Shown: positions 1-6,523, counted from the stretch's first letter. The stretch: 10,389 bases of DNA from Deltaproteobacteria bacterium UBA5799 (GCA_002418185.1 DIDN01000133.1:1-10389); one strand, 5' to 3'. The notes: a model not told the origin generated them from the letters alone. Numbers and translations: made by a program.

Positions 1-2
1 GT

Positions 3-155
3 TTGACCGAGGCGGAAAAGGCCGTTCGCAAGGAGCCTGCAAAGGCCCCGGAAACGGCAGACAGGGTCCATATATCCGAGGACGGGAAGAGAAAGCACAT
101 CCTCTCGCAGATACAGGCCAGGATTTCCGGTAAAGGGCCGCTCAAGGGGTGCTGA
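3..155 (+). CDS. C-terminal end of an unrecognised protein (partial)
   Basis: An open frame enters from the left edge and stops at TGA 153-155, giving 50 visible residues. It is hydrophilic and rich in Lys, Glu and Ala, with no membrane segment or cysteine cluster. The segment DRVHISEDGKRKHI loosely resembles the short D-x-V-x-I-S motifs seen in FlgM-like and other small regulatory proteins, but in FlgM that motif is N-terminal, so I do not assign it. ATA and AGG codons match the neighbouring genes, which supports real host coding sequence. It is separated from the response regulator by about 150 nt that hold a promoter candidate, so it probably belongs to an upstream transcription unit. The function is unknown. 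Confidence 0.6.
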   Translation: MTEAEKAVRKEPAKAPETADRVHISEDGKRKHILSQIQARISGKGPLKGC

Positions 156-204
156 CCTGCCTTTCAATGCTTCAAGGCCCGGCAAGGGACAGCAGGTCCA
201 AAAT

Positions 205-234
205 TTAATCCTGATCTCAATCAGAGCCTATATT
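205..234 (+). promoter_or_regulatory. Weak promoter candidate for the signalling operon
   Basis: A TATATT -10 box at 229-234 (5 of 6 to consensus) has a poor -35 match, TTAATC at 205-210, 18 nt upstream. It is the most AT-rich stretch between the partial gene and the response regulator at 308. The weak -35 would suit a promoter that needs an activator or an alternative sigma factor. Confidence 0.35.
211..224. promoter_or_regulatory. FNR/CRP-family-like operator palindrome
   Basis: CTGAT-CTCA-ATCAG is a perfect 5-bp inverted repeat with a 4-bp spacer. It matches the FNR/DNR-type layout TTGAT-N4-ATCAA except for a symmetrical change of the outermost base on each side. It lies just upstream of a TATATT box, within what would be the -35/-10 spacer, so a bound regulator would more likely repress than activate. 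Similarity to FNR sites is established knowledge; use of this site is inference. Confidence 0.35.
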
Positions 235-307
235 ACCCCGGACGGACATTCCGGGCCGGGCGGGCGCCGCGCGGTGCTCGCTCCGGTAAAACGCGGGCTG
301 GCCGAAG

Positions 308-916
308 ATGTCAGAAGAGAAATTCAAGATACTGATAGCCGACGACGACCTCGACCTGAGGGAGCTCCTTATAGAAGCGGTCAGGAACTGGGGCTATGAG
401 GTGTCTCTCGCCAAAGACGGCGAAGAGGCCCTCAGGAAGCTCAAGATGGACCACTTCCACATGGTCATCACCGACCTGATGATGCCAGGGATGGACGGTC
501 TCCAGCTCCTCCAGAGGATAAGGGAGCTCGACAGCGACATACTCGTTATCATCATAACCGGTTACGCCACCCTGGAGACGGCGGTAAAGGCCATTGAGAC
601 AGGCGCGTACGACTACATAGCCAAACCGTTCAGGCTGGACGAGCTCATGATAGTCATAAAGAACGCCTGCGAGCGCCTGAGGCTTACGCTCCAGAACAGG
701 AGCCTCCTGGAGGAGCTCCGGACCGCCTACGGCGAAATAGCCGTACTCAAGAAGGCCCTCGGCCCGGGCGCCGAGACAGCCGGACGCGCGCCGGACCGTG
801 CGGGCCGGGAGACGGAGGCCGAAGCCGGGCACAAGGACGGGCCTAACCCGTTCAAGCACCAGGAGTACCTGAGGGAAGCGGACAGGTTCGCCAAGAAGAC
901 CGCGCCCAAAACCTGA
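308..916 (+). CDS. Receiver-only response regulator with coiled-coil tail
   Basis: A CheY-like receiver domain fills residues 6-120. The acidic pocket is D12/D13, the phosphoacceptor is D56 (in VITDLMMPGMDG), the switch threonine is T84 and the conserved lysine is K106 (AKPF), so it should accept phosphate from a histidine kinase. No DNA-binding or enzymatic output domain follows. Residues 120-150 look like a charged amphipathic helix or coiled coil. Residues 151-202 are low-complexity (Ala, Gly, Glu, Arg) and end in a basic-aromatic stretch (PFKHQEYLREADRFAKK). The ATG has no clear Shine-Dalgarno sequence, but it is placed right before the first beta strand (KILIADDD). The next gene, another response regulator, begins 17 nt later, so the two are probably co-transcribed. 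No kinase gene is visible here. The protein may deliver phosphate or act through protein contacts; that role is inferred. Confidence 0.9.
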   Translation: MSEEKFKILIADDDLDLRELLIEAVRNWGYEVSLAKDGEEALRKLKMDHFHMVITDLMMPGMDGLQLLQRIRELDSDILVIIITGYATLETAVKAIETGAYDYIAKPFRLDELMIVIKNACERLRLTLQNRSLLEELRTAYGEIAVLKKALGPGAETAGRAPDRAGRETEAEAGHKDGPNPFKHQEYLREADRFAKKTAPKT

Positions 917-933
917 CTGGAGGGGAATTCAAG

Positions 934-2463
934 TTGCAGGCAGCCAGGCTATTGCAGATCGAGCAGCTCCGGATAATGCTCGTAGACGACGAAACGAGCG
1001 TACGCGAGGCTCTCACAGAGATACTTTCGAGACGGGGCTGGAAGGTGGCCGGCTTCGGAGATGCCGATGAGGCCATAAAGGCCCTGAGGCACGAACATTT
1101 CGACGCGGTCCTGGCCGACATAAACATGCCGGGCACCAGCGGGATGGACTTCCTCCGCATGGCCCGGGAGACCGCCCCGGGGGTGCCTGTAATCATGATA
1201 ACAGGCTACCCATCGATAGACCTCGCCGTCGAGGCCATCAAGTTCGGCGCCGTGGATTTCCTGCCGAAGCCCTTCAAGGCGGAGGAGCTGGAGATAATCG
1301 TCCGGAAGGCCGTGAGGAACGCCGGGACCGAGGCCGCCTGCAAGCCCGCAGACAAGACCAGGGCCATAGGGACGCTCCCGGAACTCGCGAGGAAGAGGCT
1401 TGAGGACAAGATAAAGGAGCTTTCCATCCTCCACACCATAAGCGAGTCGCTGGACGACGTCAGCGAAAAAGAGGACATCTTCCGGAAGACCATGGACATC
1501 GCCCAGATAATCGCCGACTCCGAGCGGGCCTTCGTGCTCGTCGCGGAGCACGACAACAACGACCTGGTAGTGAGGGGGGCCGCCGGGTACGAGGACGGCC
1601 CATCGGTACTGGGCATGAAACTGAGCACGAAGGACGACCCCTTCCGCGAGGTCATCTCCAGCAAGAGCTATTCTTATTTCGTATCCGGGGACGGGGCTCT
1701 CGCCAGCCTTCTGCCTGGCATCGGCGCGGCGCCCGTGCTCCTTGCCCCGCTCGTCATAAACAGGGAGGTGGTGGTGATACTCGGGCTTGCCGGCAGGCCC
1801 GGCGGCCAGGAGCTTACGAACGACGCGCTCTCGCTCCTTTTGAACCTCACCGCCAAGGCGTCGCTGAAGCTCGAGAACATAGCCCTTTCCGAGAACATTT
1901 TCCTCAGCATCATAGCTGCCATGAACTCTCTCTTGAACGCGCTCGACGCACGTGATACATACACAAAGGACCATTCGCACAGGGTCACCCAGTACGCCGT
2001 CAAGATCGCGAAGGCCATGGGATGCCCGCAGGACGTCGTCGACAGCATAAGTTTCGCCGGGCCCCTGCACGACATAGGGAAAATCGGCGTCCGCGACGAG
2101 ATACTCCTCAAGGCCGGGAACTTCACCGCCGAGGAAAGGGAGCTCATGAAAAGCCACGTTGTCAGGGGCGAGGAGATCCTGAGGCCCCTCAATCTCCTCA
2201 ACTCCGAAAGGGCGGTCGTCCTCTACCACCACGAGAGGTGGGACGGGCGCGGCTACCCGATGGGGCTTGCCGGGTGCGAGATACCGCTCGTTGCGCGCAT
2301 CTTCAGCGTGGCCGACACCTTCGACGCCATGACCTCCACGAGGCCGTACAGGCAGGCCCTCGGTACAGACGTGGCCAGGGACGAGATAACGAGATGCAAG
2401 GGAACGCAGTTCGACCCCGACGTGGTGAGCGCGTTCCTCGAAAGCGAGATACTCAAGGCGTAG
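934..2463 (+). CDS. REC-GAF-HD-GYP response regulator, predicted cyclic di-GMP phosphodiesterase
   Basis: This 509-residue cytoplasmic protein has a receiver domain at about 12-130 (D18/D19, phosphoacceptor D62, T90, K112), a linker helix, a divergent GAF-like domain at about 160-315 and a C-terminal HD-GYP domain at about 325-505. The HD-GYP signature is complete: DHSHRV (346-351), HDIGKIG (379-385), a conserved His in SHVVRGEEIL (H408), HHERWDGRGYP (432-442), D461 with DAMTSTRPYR (464-473), and GTQFDP (490-495). Such proteins hydrolyse cyclic di-GMP to pGpG or GMP at a metal centre, so activity is predicted. The start is TTG at 934, with GGAGGGG at 919-925, 8 nt upstream. The GAF assignment is weaker than the other two and rests on position and secondary-structure feel. 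It is followed 3 nt later by a PilZ gene, which supports a cyclic di-GMP role. Confidence 0.93.
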   Translation: MQAARLLQIEQLRIMLVDDETSVREALTEILSRRGWKVAGFGDADEAIKALRHEHFDAVLADINMPGTSGMDFLRMARETAPGVPVIMITGYPSIDLAVEAIKFGAVDFLPKPFKAEELEIIVRKAVRNAGTEAACKPADKTRAIGTLPELARKRLEDKIKELSILHTISESLDDVSEKEDIFRKTMDIAQIIADSERAFVLVAEHDNNDLVVRGAAGYEDGPSVLGMKLSTKDDPFREVISSKSYSYFVSGDGALASLLPGIGAAPVLLAPLVINREVVVILGLAGRPGGQELTNDALSLLLNLTAKASLKLENIALSENIFLSIIAAMNSLLNALDARDTYTKDHSHRVTQYAVKIAKAMGCPQDVVDSISFAGPLHDIGKIGVRDEILLKAGNFTAEERELMKSHVVRGEEILRPLNLLNSERAVVLYHHERWDGRGYPMGLAGCEIPLVARIFSVADTFDAMTSTRPYRQALGTDVARDEITRCKGTQFDPDVVSAFLESEILKA

Positions 2464-2466
2464 ACT

Positions 2467-3000
2467 ATGAGCGAAGAACAGAGGGAACAGGACCCCAGGC
2501 GCGAGTTCGTAAGGACGACCGACGTCATACCGGTCTACTACGAGGCCCTCATGGAAGGCGCCGAGGAGTCGAAGACCGTATTCGACTGGGAACTCCTTTT
2601 CGACGAGATAGAGCCCAAGCCCGAAGAGAACCCGAAGCTTTATGAGCTGCTCTTCGACATCAACCAGAAACTCAACATACTACTCAACCACCTCTCGGAG
2701 AAGACAGGCTTCAACATGCCGGAGGCGAGGGAGGTCAACATAAGCGGCGGGGGCCTCAGGTTCATCTCGAAGGACAGGTTCGAGGTGGGCGACAGGCTCG
2801 TGCTGAAGACATTCCTCCCGACCTACGCCCATGTCATTAAGCTCAAATGCGAGGTCGTGAGGTCCGTCCCGTCCGGAGACTCCTTCGAGACGGCGGTCAA
2901 ATACACCGATATAGACGACACGACCCGCGACAAGATCATCAAGTACATCTTCGCCCGCCAGAGGCAGATGCTCCGGAGCGAGAAGAACAAGCCCCAATAA
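2467..3000 (+). CDS. PilZ-domain cyclic di-GMP receptor protein
   Basis: This 177-residue soluble protein carries both halves of the PilZ ligand motif. RxxxR is R12-x3-R16 (RREFVR), and the DxSxxG element appears as N91-x-S93-x2-G96 (NISGGGLRF), with Asn in place of the common Asp. A beta-rich core follows to about residue 150 and the protein ends in a basic helix. Unusually, about 74 residues separate the two motifs. They include a predicted long heptad-like helix (about 57-79, LLFDINQKLNILLNHL), reminiscent of PilZ proteins that oligomerise through an added helix. The ATG follows the HD-GYP stop by 3 nt, with AAGG as the likely ribosome binding site, so the genes are likely translationally coupled. 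It probably reads the signal that the upstream enzyme degrades; its downstream target is unknown. Confidence 0.88.
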   Translation: MSEEQREQDPRREFVRTTDVIPVYYEALMEGAEESKTVFDWELLFDEIEPKPEENPKLYELLFDINQKLNILLNHLSEKTGFNMPEAREVNISGGGLRFISKDRFEVGDRLVLKTFLPTYAHVIKLKCEVVRSVPSGDSFETAVKYTDIDDTTRDKIIKYIFARQRQMLRSEKNKPQ

Positions 3001-3048
3001 AATGAGGCTCCACCCCGGACGCCGGGCAATCTCCCCGCTATCACTCCC

Positions 3049-3083
3049 ATAAGCCGTCCCCGGCAGGCGACAGGCTTATTTCT
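3049..3083 (+). terminator. Intrinsic terminator candidate after the signalling operon
   Basis: ATAAGCCGTC (3049-3058) can pair with GAC-a-GGCTTAT (3069-3079), giving a 10-bp stem with one bulged A and a loop of about 10 nt. A short T-rich run (TTTCT) follows. It lies 49 nt after the PilZ stop and before the iron operon promoter. The U-tract is short, so efficiency is uncertain. Confidence 0.45.
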
Positions 3084-3181
3084 CCTGCAATATCGTGTTT
3101 TTGAGCGTAAAAAAGCAGGCGCCCGCGCATTGCCGGCTGGTCACGCCCGGCGCACGGAAAGAAAGTAGTTGACACTGTTTG

Positions 3182-3210
3182 TTGAAAATGATATTCAGTA
3201 TCAAAATAAT
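3182..3210 (+). promoter_or_regulatory. Promoter of the feo operon
   Basis: TTGAAA (3182-3187, 5 of 6) and AATAAT (3205-3210, 5 of 6) are 17 bp apart, an ideal sigma-70 layout, in the most AT-rich part of this gap. A second choice is TTGACA at 3169-3174 (6 of 6), with GATATT at 3190-3195 after 15 bp or TATTCA at 3192-3197 after 17 bp. Either promoter would be covered by the Fur box at 3184-3202. Transcription would start near 3203-3217, leaving a leader of roughly 260-275 nt. Confidence 0.6.
3184..3202. promoter_or_regulatory. Fur box
   Basis: GAAAATGATATTCAGTATC matches 16 of 19 positions of the classical Fur consensus GATAATGATAATCATTATC. It contains the perfect inverted repeat TGATA-N5-TATCA (3189-3203). 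It lies between the -35 and -10 boxes of the best promoter for the ferrous iron transport genes, the expected place for repression by iron-loaded Fur. Confidence 0.75.
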
Positions 3211-3479
3211 CGTTCCGGGGCTTGCAATGCGCTCGTTCCAGTATAGACTTTCTACACATGCGTCCTCGCAGGAGTTTACCTGCTGCAGCCGCCATATCCA
3301 TGCTCGCTTCGTGCGTGCCGGCAATCGCGAACCGCTACCTGGGCCGACGGACAGCGCGGCATTCATCTACAGCTCCTGCGCGGCGAGCTCGCGGACGACG
3401 CAGGCGACAGGGACCTTGTAACCGCTCAGCTCGCCGTCGAGTTCTGAGCCGGGCATATGCAATAGGGAAGGAGGCAGCC
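3211..3479 (+). other. Long leader (5' UTR) of the feo operon, no supported gene
   Basis: About 265 nt separate the promoter from the first feo start codon and contain no convincing coding sequence. Hairpin elements seen are GCAGG/CCTGC (3268-3272 with 3279-3283), CCTGCG/CGCAGG (3375-3380 with 3399-3404), and a 9-bp pair of arms CGGCGAGCT/AGCTCGCCG (3381-3389 with 3428-3436). The last two cannot form together as simple hairpins, so alternative folds are possible. I recognise no known riboswitch class. The stretch could also be remains of decayed sequence. Confidence 0.35.
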
Positions 3480-3743
3480 ATGATGCCTTTGGGACTTTTC
3501 ATGTCGGGCGAGAGGGGGGAGGTGCTGGAGATAAAGGCCAATGCGGCCGAGCTCCAGGCCGGGGCGGAATGCCGTGAAAAGGAGAAGAGCCACTGTCATG
3601 CCGAGAACATGGGCATACGGAACGGCAAGGTGGTGGAGGTGCTGCGGAACGAAGGCAGCGGGCCCATGCTCATCAAGGTGGACGAATCGAGGATAGCGCT
3701 CGCCAGGGGCATGGCAATGAAGATATTCCTGAGGAGGATATAG
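3480..3743 (+). CDS. FeoA-like SH3-domain protein with Cys/His insert
   Basis: This 87-residue cytoplasmic protein has the FeoA fold pattern: an opening G-x-x-G-x-V strand (ERGEVLEI), the conserved MGIRNGKVVEVLR segment (44-56), and a closing strand set ending in RIALARGMAMKIFLRR. It differs from ordinary FeoA by an insert after the first strand (about 21-42) carrying C31, H38, C39 and H40, which could bind a metal. FeoA proteins are small partners of the FeoB ferrous iron permease. The frame is open far upstream, but the ATG at 3480 is chosen because AAGGAGG (3468-3474) lies 5 nt before it and family similarity starts there. A second ATG at 3483 is equally possible. Canonical feoA follows after 2 nt. 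Confidence 0.85.
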   Translation: MMPLGLFMSGERGEVLEIKANAAELQAGAECREKEKSHCHAENMGIRNGKVVEVLRNEGSGPMLIKVDESRIALARGMAMKIFLRRI

Positions 3744-3745
3744 GT

Positions 3746-3973
3746 ATGAACCTCTCCATGCTGAAGCCCGGGGAAAGGGGGAAGATAATCGCCCTCGGGG
3801 TCGCCGGTCCTCTCAAGAGAAGGCTCATGGACATGGGTGTAGTCCACGGCGAGGAGGTGAGGGTCGAAAAGGTCGCCCCTCTCGGAGACCCCATCGAGGT
3901 GACGATAAAGAGCTACAAGCTCTCGCTCAGGAAAAAAGAAGCAGAGAGCATAAGCGTGGAGGTGCTGAGATGA
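3746..3973 (+). CDS. feoA: Ferrous iron transport protein A
   Basis: This 75-residue protein matches classical FeoA over its whole length: LKPGERGKIIALGVAGPLKRRLMDMGVVHG, followed by the beta-rich half that contains PLGDPIEVTIKSYKLSLRKKEA. It is a cytoplasmic SH3-like protein thought to bind FeoB and modulate its activity. AGGAGG (about 3732-3737) gives a good ribosome binding site. Its stop TGA overlaps the feoB ATG by 4 nt (ATGA), typical of translational coupling. It is the second FeoA-family gene of the operon and lacks the Cys/His insert of the first. Confidence 0.96.
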   Translation: MNLSMLKPGERGKIIALGVAGPLKRRLMDMGVVHGEEVRVEKVAPLGDPIEVTIKSYKLSLRKKEAESISVEVLR

Positions 3974-6180
3974 GCTCTGTTGAGCTTGCCGAGAAAAGGG
4001 CGCCGGGTGCGCGCGCTCTTGAAAGGAAGGTGGCGGTCGCGGTCGCGGGGAACCCGAACTCGGGTAAATCGACGCTTATAAACGCGATAGCGGGCACGAG
4101 GCTCCATGTCGGCAACTGGCCCGGCGTCACTGTCGAGAAAAAGGAGGCCGCCTTTTCCTTCGAGGGCAGGGACCTCAAGCTCGTGGACCTCCCTGGCACT
4201 TACAGCCTGAGCCCGTACACCCAGGAAGAGATAATTGCGCGCGACTACCTCGTGCACAAGAAGCCCGACGTCATAATAAACGTCGTCGATTCCACCAACC
4301 TCGAAAGGAACCTGTACCTGACCGTCCAGCTCCTCGAACTCGGCATACCGGTCGTCATCGCGCTCAACATATACGACGAGGCCGAGAAGAAGGGTATGAG
4401 CATCGACATAGCCAAGCTCAGTGACCTCCTCGGTGTAAGCGTCGTCACCACCGTAGCAACGAGGAAAAAGGGGCTTGACGAGCTCCTCAAGGCCGCCCTT
4501 TCCGTTGCCCTGGACCCCGAAGCGCACAGGCCCCGCGCCCTCAACTACGGTGAGGACATCGAGGCCGCGGTTAAATCGCTCTCTTCGAAGCTCCAGGAAA
4601 CGGCCCCGCGCCTTGCGGAGAAGTATCCCGCACGCTGGCTTGCTTTTAAGGTATTGGAAGGCGATGAGATATTAGCGGGAGAGGCCGCCATCGGCGGCCT
4701 CCTGTCAAAGGACGAGGGCATCGAGCACCTCAAGAAGGCGCACGGCCCGGACATGCAGTCGGTCATGGCCGACGCCAGATACGCGCAGGCAGCGGGCCTT
4801 GCGCGCGAGGTCCTCAAAAAACCCGAGACGAGGAAGAGGGAGCTTACCGAGAAGATAGACGCAATAGTCCTTAACCGTATCCTCGGCATCCCCATATTCC
4901 TTGCGGCAATGTGGGTCATGTTCAAGCTTACGTTCGACATCTCGACGCCTTTCGTCGACTGGATAGACGGCGTGGCGGCGGGGCCGTTCAGCCGGTGGGC
5001 GGCTGCGGTCATGGGGGCCGTCTCCGCCCCGGAGTGGACGGTCTCGCTCGTCACTGAAGGCATAATCGCCGGGGTCGGTTTCGTGCTGGTCTTCGTGCCC
5101 GTCATATTCGCGATGCTCTTCTTCATAAGCTTCCTCGAAGGGAGCGGCTACATGGCGAGGGCGGCGTTCGTCATGGACAGGGCCATGCACTCGATGGGGC
5201 TCCACGGCAAGTCCTTCATACCGATGCTCATGGGCTTCGGCTGCAACGTCCCTGCCATATACGCCACGAGGACGCTCGAGAACCCGAGGGACAAGGCCCT
5301 TACGGCCCTCTTGATACCGCTGATGTCGTGCGGCGCAAGGCTCCCGGTATACGTGCTCTTCGTAGGCGTCTTCTTCGCGGCGAGCGCGGGCACGGTCCTC
5401 TGGTCCCTCTACGTCCTCGGGATCGTCCTTGCCGTGCTCGCGGGCATGGTCTTCAAGAGGACCCTTTTCAGGGGTGAGGCGCCGGTCTTCATAATGGAGC
5501 TCCCGCCCTACAGGATGCCGTCCTTCAAGAGCCTCATGATCCACACGTGGGAGAAGGGCAAGCACTTCCTCATAAAGGCCGGCACCTACATACTCGCGGT
5601 CTCGGTGCTCATCTGGTTCATGCTGAACCTCCCGTGGGGGGTCGAGCAGAAGAAGGACTCTTATTTGGGGCAGATGGGGCAGGCGGTCGCGCCGGTACTC
5701 GCCCCCATAGGGTTCGGTAACTGGGAGGCCGCCTCGTCCCTCATATCCGGCCTTATCGCCAAGGAGATAGTCGTAGGGACCATGGGAGAGATATACATAT
5801 CGGGGGCCGTCGAGGAGGAAGAGGGCGAGCCGCCCACCTTCGGGGAAGACCTTGCCGAGGTCGTGACCTCCTTTGGCGGGGCATTGAGGGACGCAGGGAC
5901 GAACGTCTTTTCCACCTTCGGCATCTCCAGCATCTCGGCAGAGGACGAAAGCGGCGAGTCGTTGAGGAAGGTCGTGCAGGGCGCGTTCACGCCGCTTACA
6001 GCTTACGCCTTCATGGTATTCGTGCTTCTTTACATGCCTTGCGTGGTGGTCGCCATAGCCATGAAGCACGAGTTCGGCACCTGGAAGTGGTTCGGCATAG
6101 CGTTCGCCTACCAGAGCGTCCTTGCGTGGACTGCCGCGCTGGTCATATTCCAGGGCGGCAGGCTGCTGGGACTGGGGTAG
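3970..6180 (+). CDS. feoB: Ferrous iron transport protein B, GTP-dependent Fe(II) permease
   Basis: This 736-residue inner-membrane protein is close to the usual FeoB length. The N-terminal G domain has G1 GNPNSGKST (27-35), G2 threonine T54 in WPGVTVEKK, G3 DLPG (73-76) and G4 NIYD (133-136). The G4 motif is a slight variant of the common NMxD. A G5-like segment lies near 163-168. A helical GDI-like region (about 180-290) leads to the membrane part, which starts near residue 300 with roughly eight to nine hydrophobic segments. Conserved permease motifs include GFGCNVPAI (422-430), MSCGARLPVY (452-461) and YMPCVVV (688-694); C425, C454 and C691 are candidates for the iron path. An acidic loop sits near 612-630. 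It imports Fe(II), mainly under low-oxygen or reducing conditions. It overlaps feoA by 4 nt and is followed by a small Cys-rich membrane protein. Confidence 0.98.
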   Translation: MSSVELAEKRAPGARALERKVAVAVAGNPNSGKSTLINAIAGTRLHVGNWPGVTVEKKEAAFSFEGRDLKLVDLPGTYSLSPYTQEEIIARDYLVHKKPDVIINVVDSTNLERNLYLTVQLLELGIPVVIALNIYDEAEKKGMSIDIAKLSDLLGVSVVTTVATRKKGLDELLKAALSVALDPEAHRPRALNYGEDIEAAVKSLSSKLQETAPRLAEKYPARWLAFKVLEGDEILAGEAAIGGLLSKDEGIEHLKKAHGPDMQSVMADARYAQAAGLAREVLKKPETRKRELTEKIDAIVLNRILGIPIFLAAMWVMFKLTFDISTPFVDWIDGVAAGPFSRWAAAVMGAVSAPEWTVSLVTEGIIAGVGFVLVFVPVIFAMLFFISFLEGSGYMARAAFVMDRAMHSMGLHGKSFIPMLMGFGCNVPAIYATRTLENPRDKALTALLIPLMSCGARLPVYVLFVGVFFAASAGTVLWSLYVLGIVLAVLAGMVFKRTLFRGEAPVFIMELPPYRMPSFKSLMIHTWEKGKHFLIKAGTYILAVSVLIWFMLNLPWGVEQKKDSYLGQMGQAVAPVLAPIGFGNWEAASSLISGLIAKEIVVGTMGEIYISGAVEEEEGEPPTFGEDLAEVVTSFGGALRDAGTNVFSTFGISSISAEDESGESLRKVVQGAFTPLTAYAFMVFVLLYMPCVVVAIAMKHEFGTWKWFGIAFAYQSVLAWTAALVIFQGGRLLGLG

Positions 6181-6198
6181 GCTTAAAGGGGATACGTC

Positions 6199-6327
6199 AT
6201 GGGAATAGCCGATATGATAATAGCCGCCGCCATCATCGGCGGAGCGCTCTACATCCTCTACCGCTCGCTCTGGAAAAAGAAAGGCCATTGCCAGGGCTGC
6301 TCGACCGGGTGCGACAAGGAGGAATAG
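6199..6327 (+). CDS. FeoB-associated Cys-rich small membrane protein
   Basis: This 42-residue protein has one N-terminal hydrophobic segment (about residues 3-21, IADMIIAAAIIGGALYILY), then a basic patch (RSLWKKKG) and a cysteine cluster C31-x2-C34-x3-C38 near the end. This arrangement matches the small FeoB-associated Cys-rich proteins often encoded directly after feoB. The basic patch predicts a cytoplasmic tail by the positive-inside rule. AAAGGGGA (6185-6192) sits 6 nt before the ATG, and the gene starts 18 nt after the feoB stop. The cysteines could bind iron or an iron-sulfur cluster and act on FeoB, which is inference. It is too short for most automatic gene callers. Confidence 0.85.
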   Translation: MGIADMIIAAAIIGGALYILYRSLWKKKGHCQGCSTGCDKEE

Positions 6328-6337
6328 GGCGGGGCAC

Positions 6338-6382
6338 CCTTTCAGTCCTCGGGGCAGCCGAATGCCCGTGTCCGCTGAAAGG
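6338..6382 (+). other. Compound hairpin after the feo operon
   Basis: CCTTTCAG (6338-6345) pairs perfectly with CTGAAAGG (6375-6382). Inside the loop GGGCA (6352-6356) pairs with TGCCC (6363-6367). It begins 10 nt after the stop codon of the Cys-rich gene. No T-run follows, so it is more likely an mRNA-stabilising 3' structure or the upper part of a termination region than a simple intrinsic terminator. Confidence 0.4.
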
Positions 6383-6436
6383 ACAAAAGCGCAGGCCTGT
6401 ACTGAAAAAGTCTTTTAGCGGGCGAACAGCTTCCCT

Positions 6437-6470
6437 GTCGAGCCGGGGGTTCCATACACCCCGGCTCGAC
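6437..6470 (+). terminator. Terminator-like 12-bp hairpin ending the feo operon
   Basis: GTCGAGCCGGGG (6437-6448) and CCCCGGCTCGAC (6459-6470) form a perfect, GC-rich 12-bp stem with a 10-nt loop. The following bases (CGCATTTCACC) contain only a weak T-run. The position between the feo genes and the next promoter supports a transcription stop, but the poor U-tract leaves this open. Confidence 0.5.
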
Positions 6471-6493
6471 CGCATTTCACCTCAGGGATTCCC

Positions 6494-6523
6494 TTGTCTT
6501 AATACCCCCCATGCAAGTATAAT
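6494..6523 (+). promoter_or_regulatory. Promoter upstream of tilS
   Basis: TTGTCT (6494-6499, 4 of 6) and a perfect TATAAT (6518-6523) are separated by 18 bp. Transcription would start near 6530, giving a leader of about 180 nt before tilS. A small inverted repeat, CTGAAA-GGCT-TTTCAG (6524-6539), sits right at the predicted start. Confidence 0.55.

Noticed and set aside
154..198. Inverted repeat GACCTGC...GCAGGTC as a terminator of the first partial gene
   Set aside because: The 7-bp arms enclose a 31-nt loop with little internal pairing, and no T-run follows.
949..2232. A 427-codon open frame on the minus strand
   Set aside because: It is the antisense shadow of the REC-GAF-HD-GYP gene, whose three domains and motifs are all on the + strand.
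2022..2645. A 207-codon + strand frame spanning the end of the HD-GYP gene and the start of the PilZ gene
   Set aside because: The translation is Arg-rich and out of frame with two well-supported genes.
3367..3456. A 29-codon minus-strand frame with protein-like composition
   Set aside because: It is too short, has no ribosome binding site or recognisable family, and lies in the leader of a + strand operon.
3222..3479. Upstream extension of the FeoA-like protein by 86 residues
   Set aside because: The extension is Arg/Ala-rich with no similarity to FeoA. The strong AAGGAGG at 3468-3474 and family similarity both place the start at 3480.
4705..6288. A 527-codon open frame on the minus strand
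   Set aside because: It is the antisense shadow of feoB, with charged low-complexity content and no family motif. Long antisense frames are expected at this G+C.
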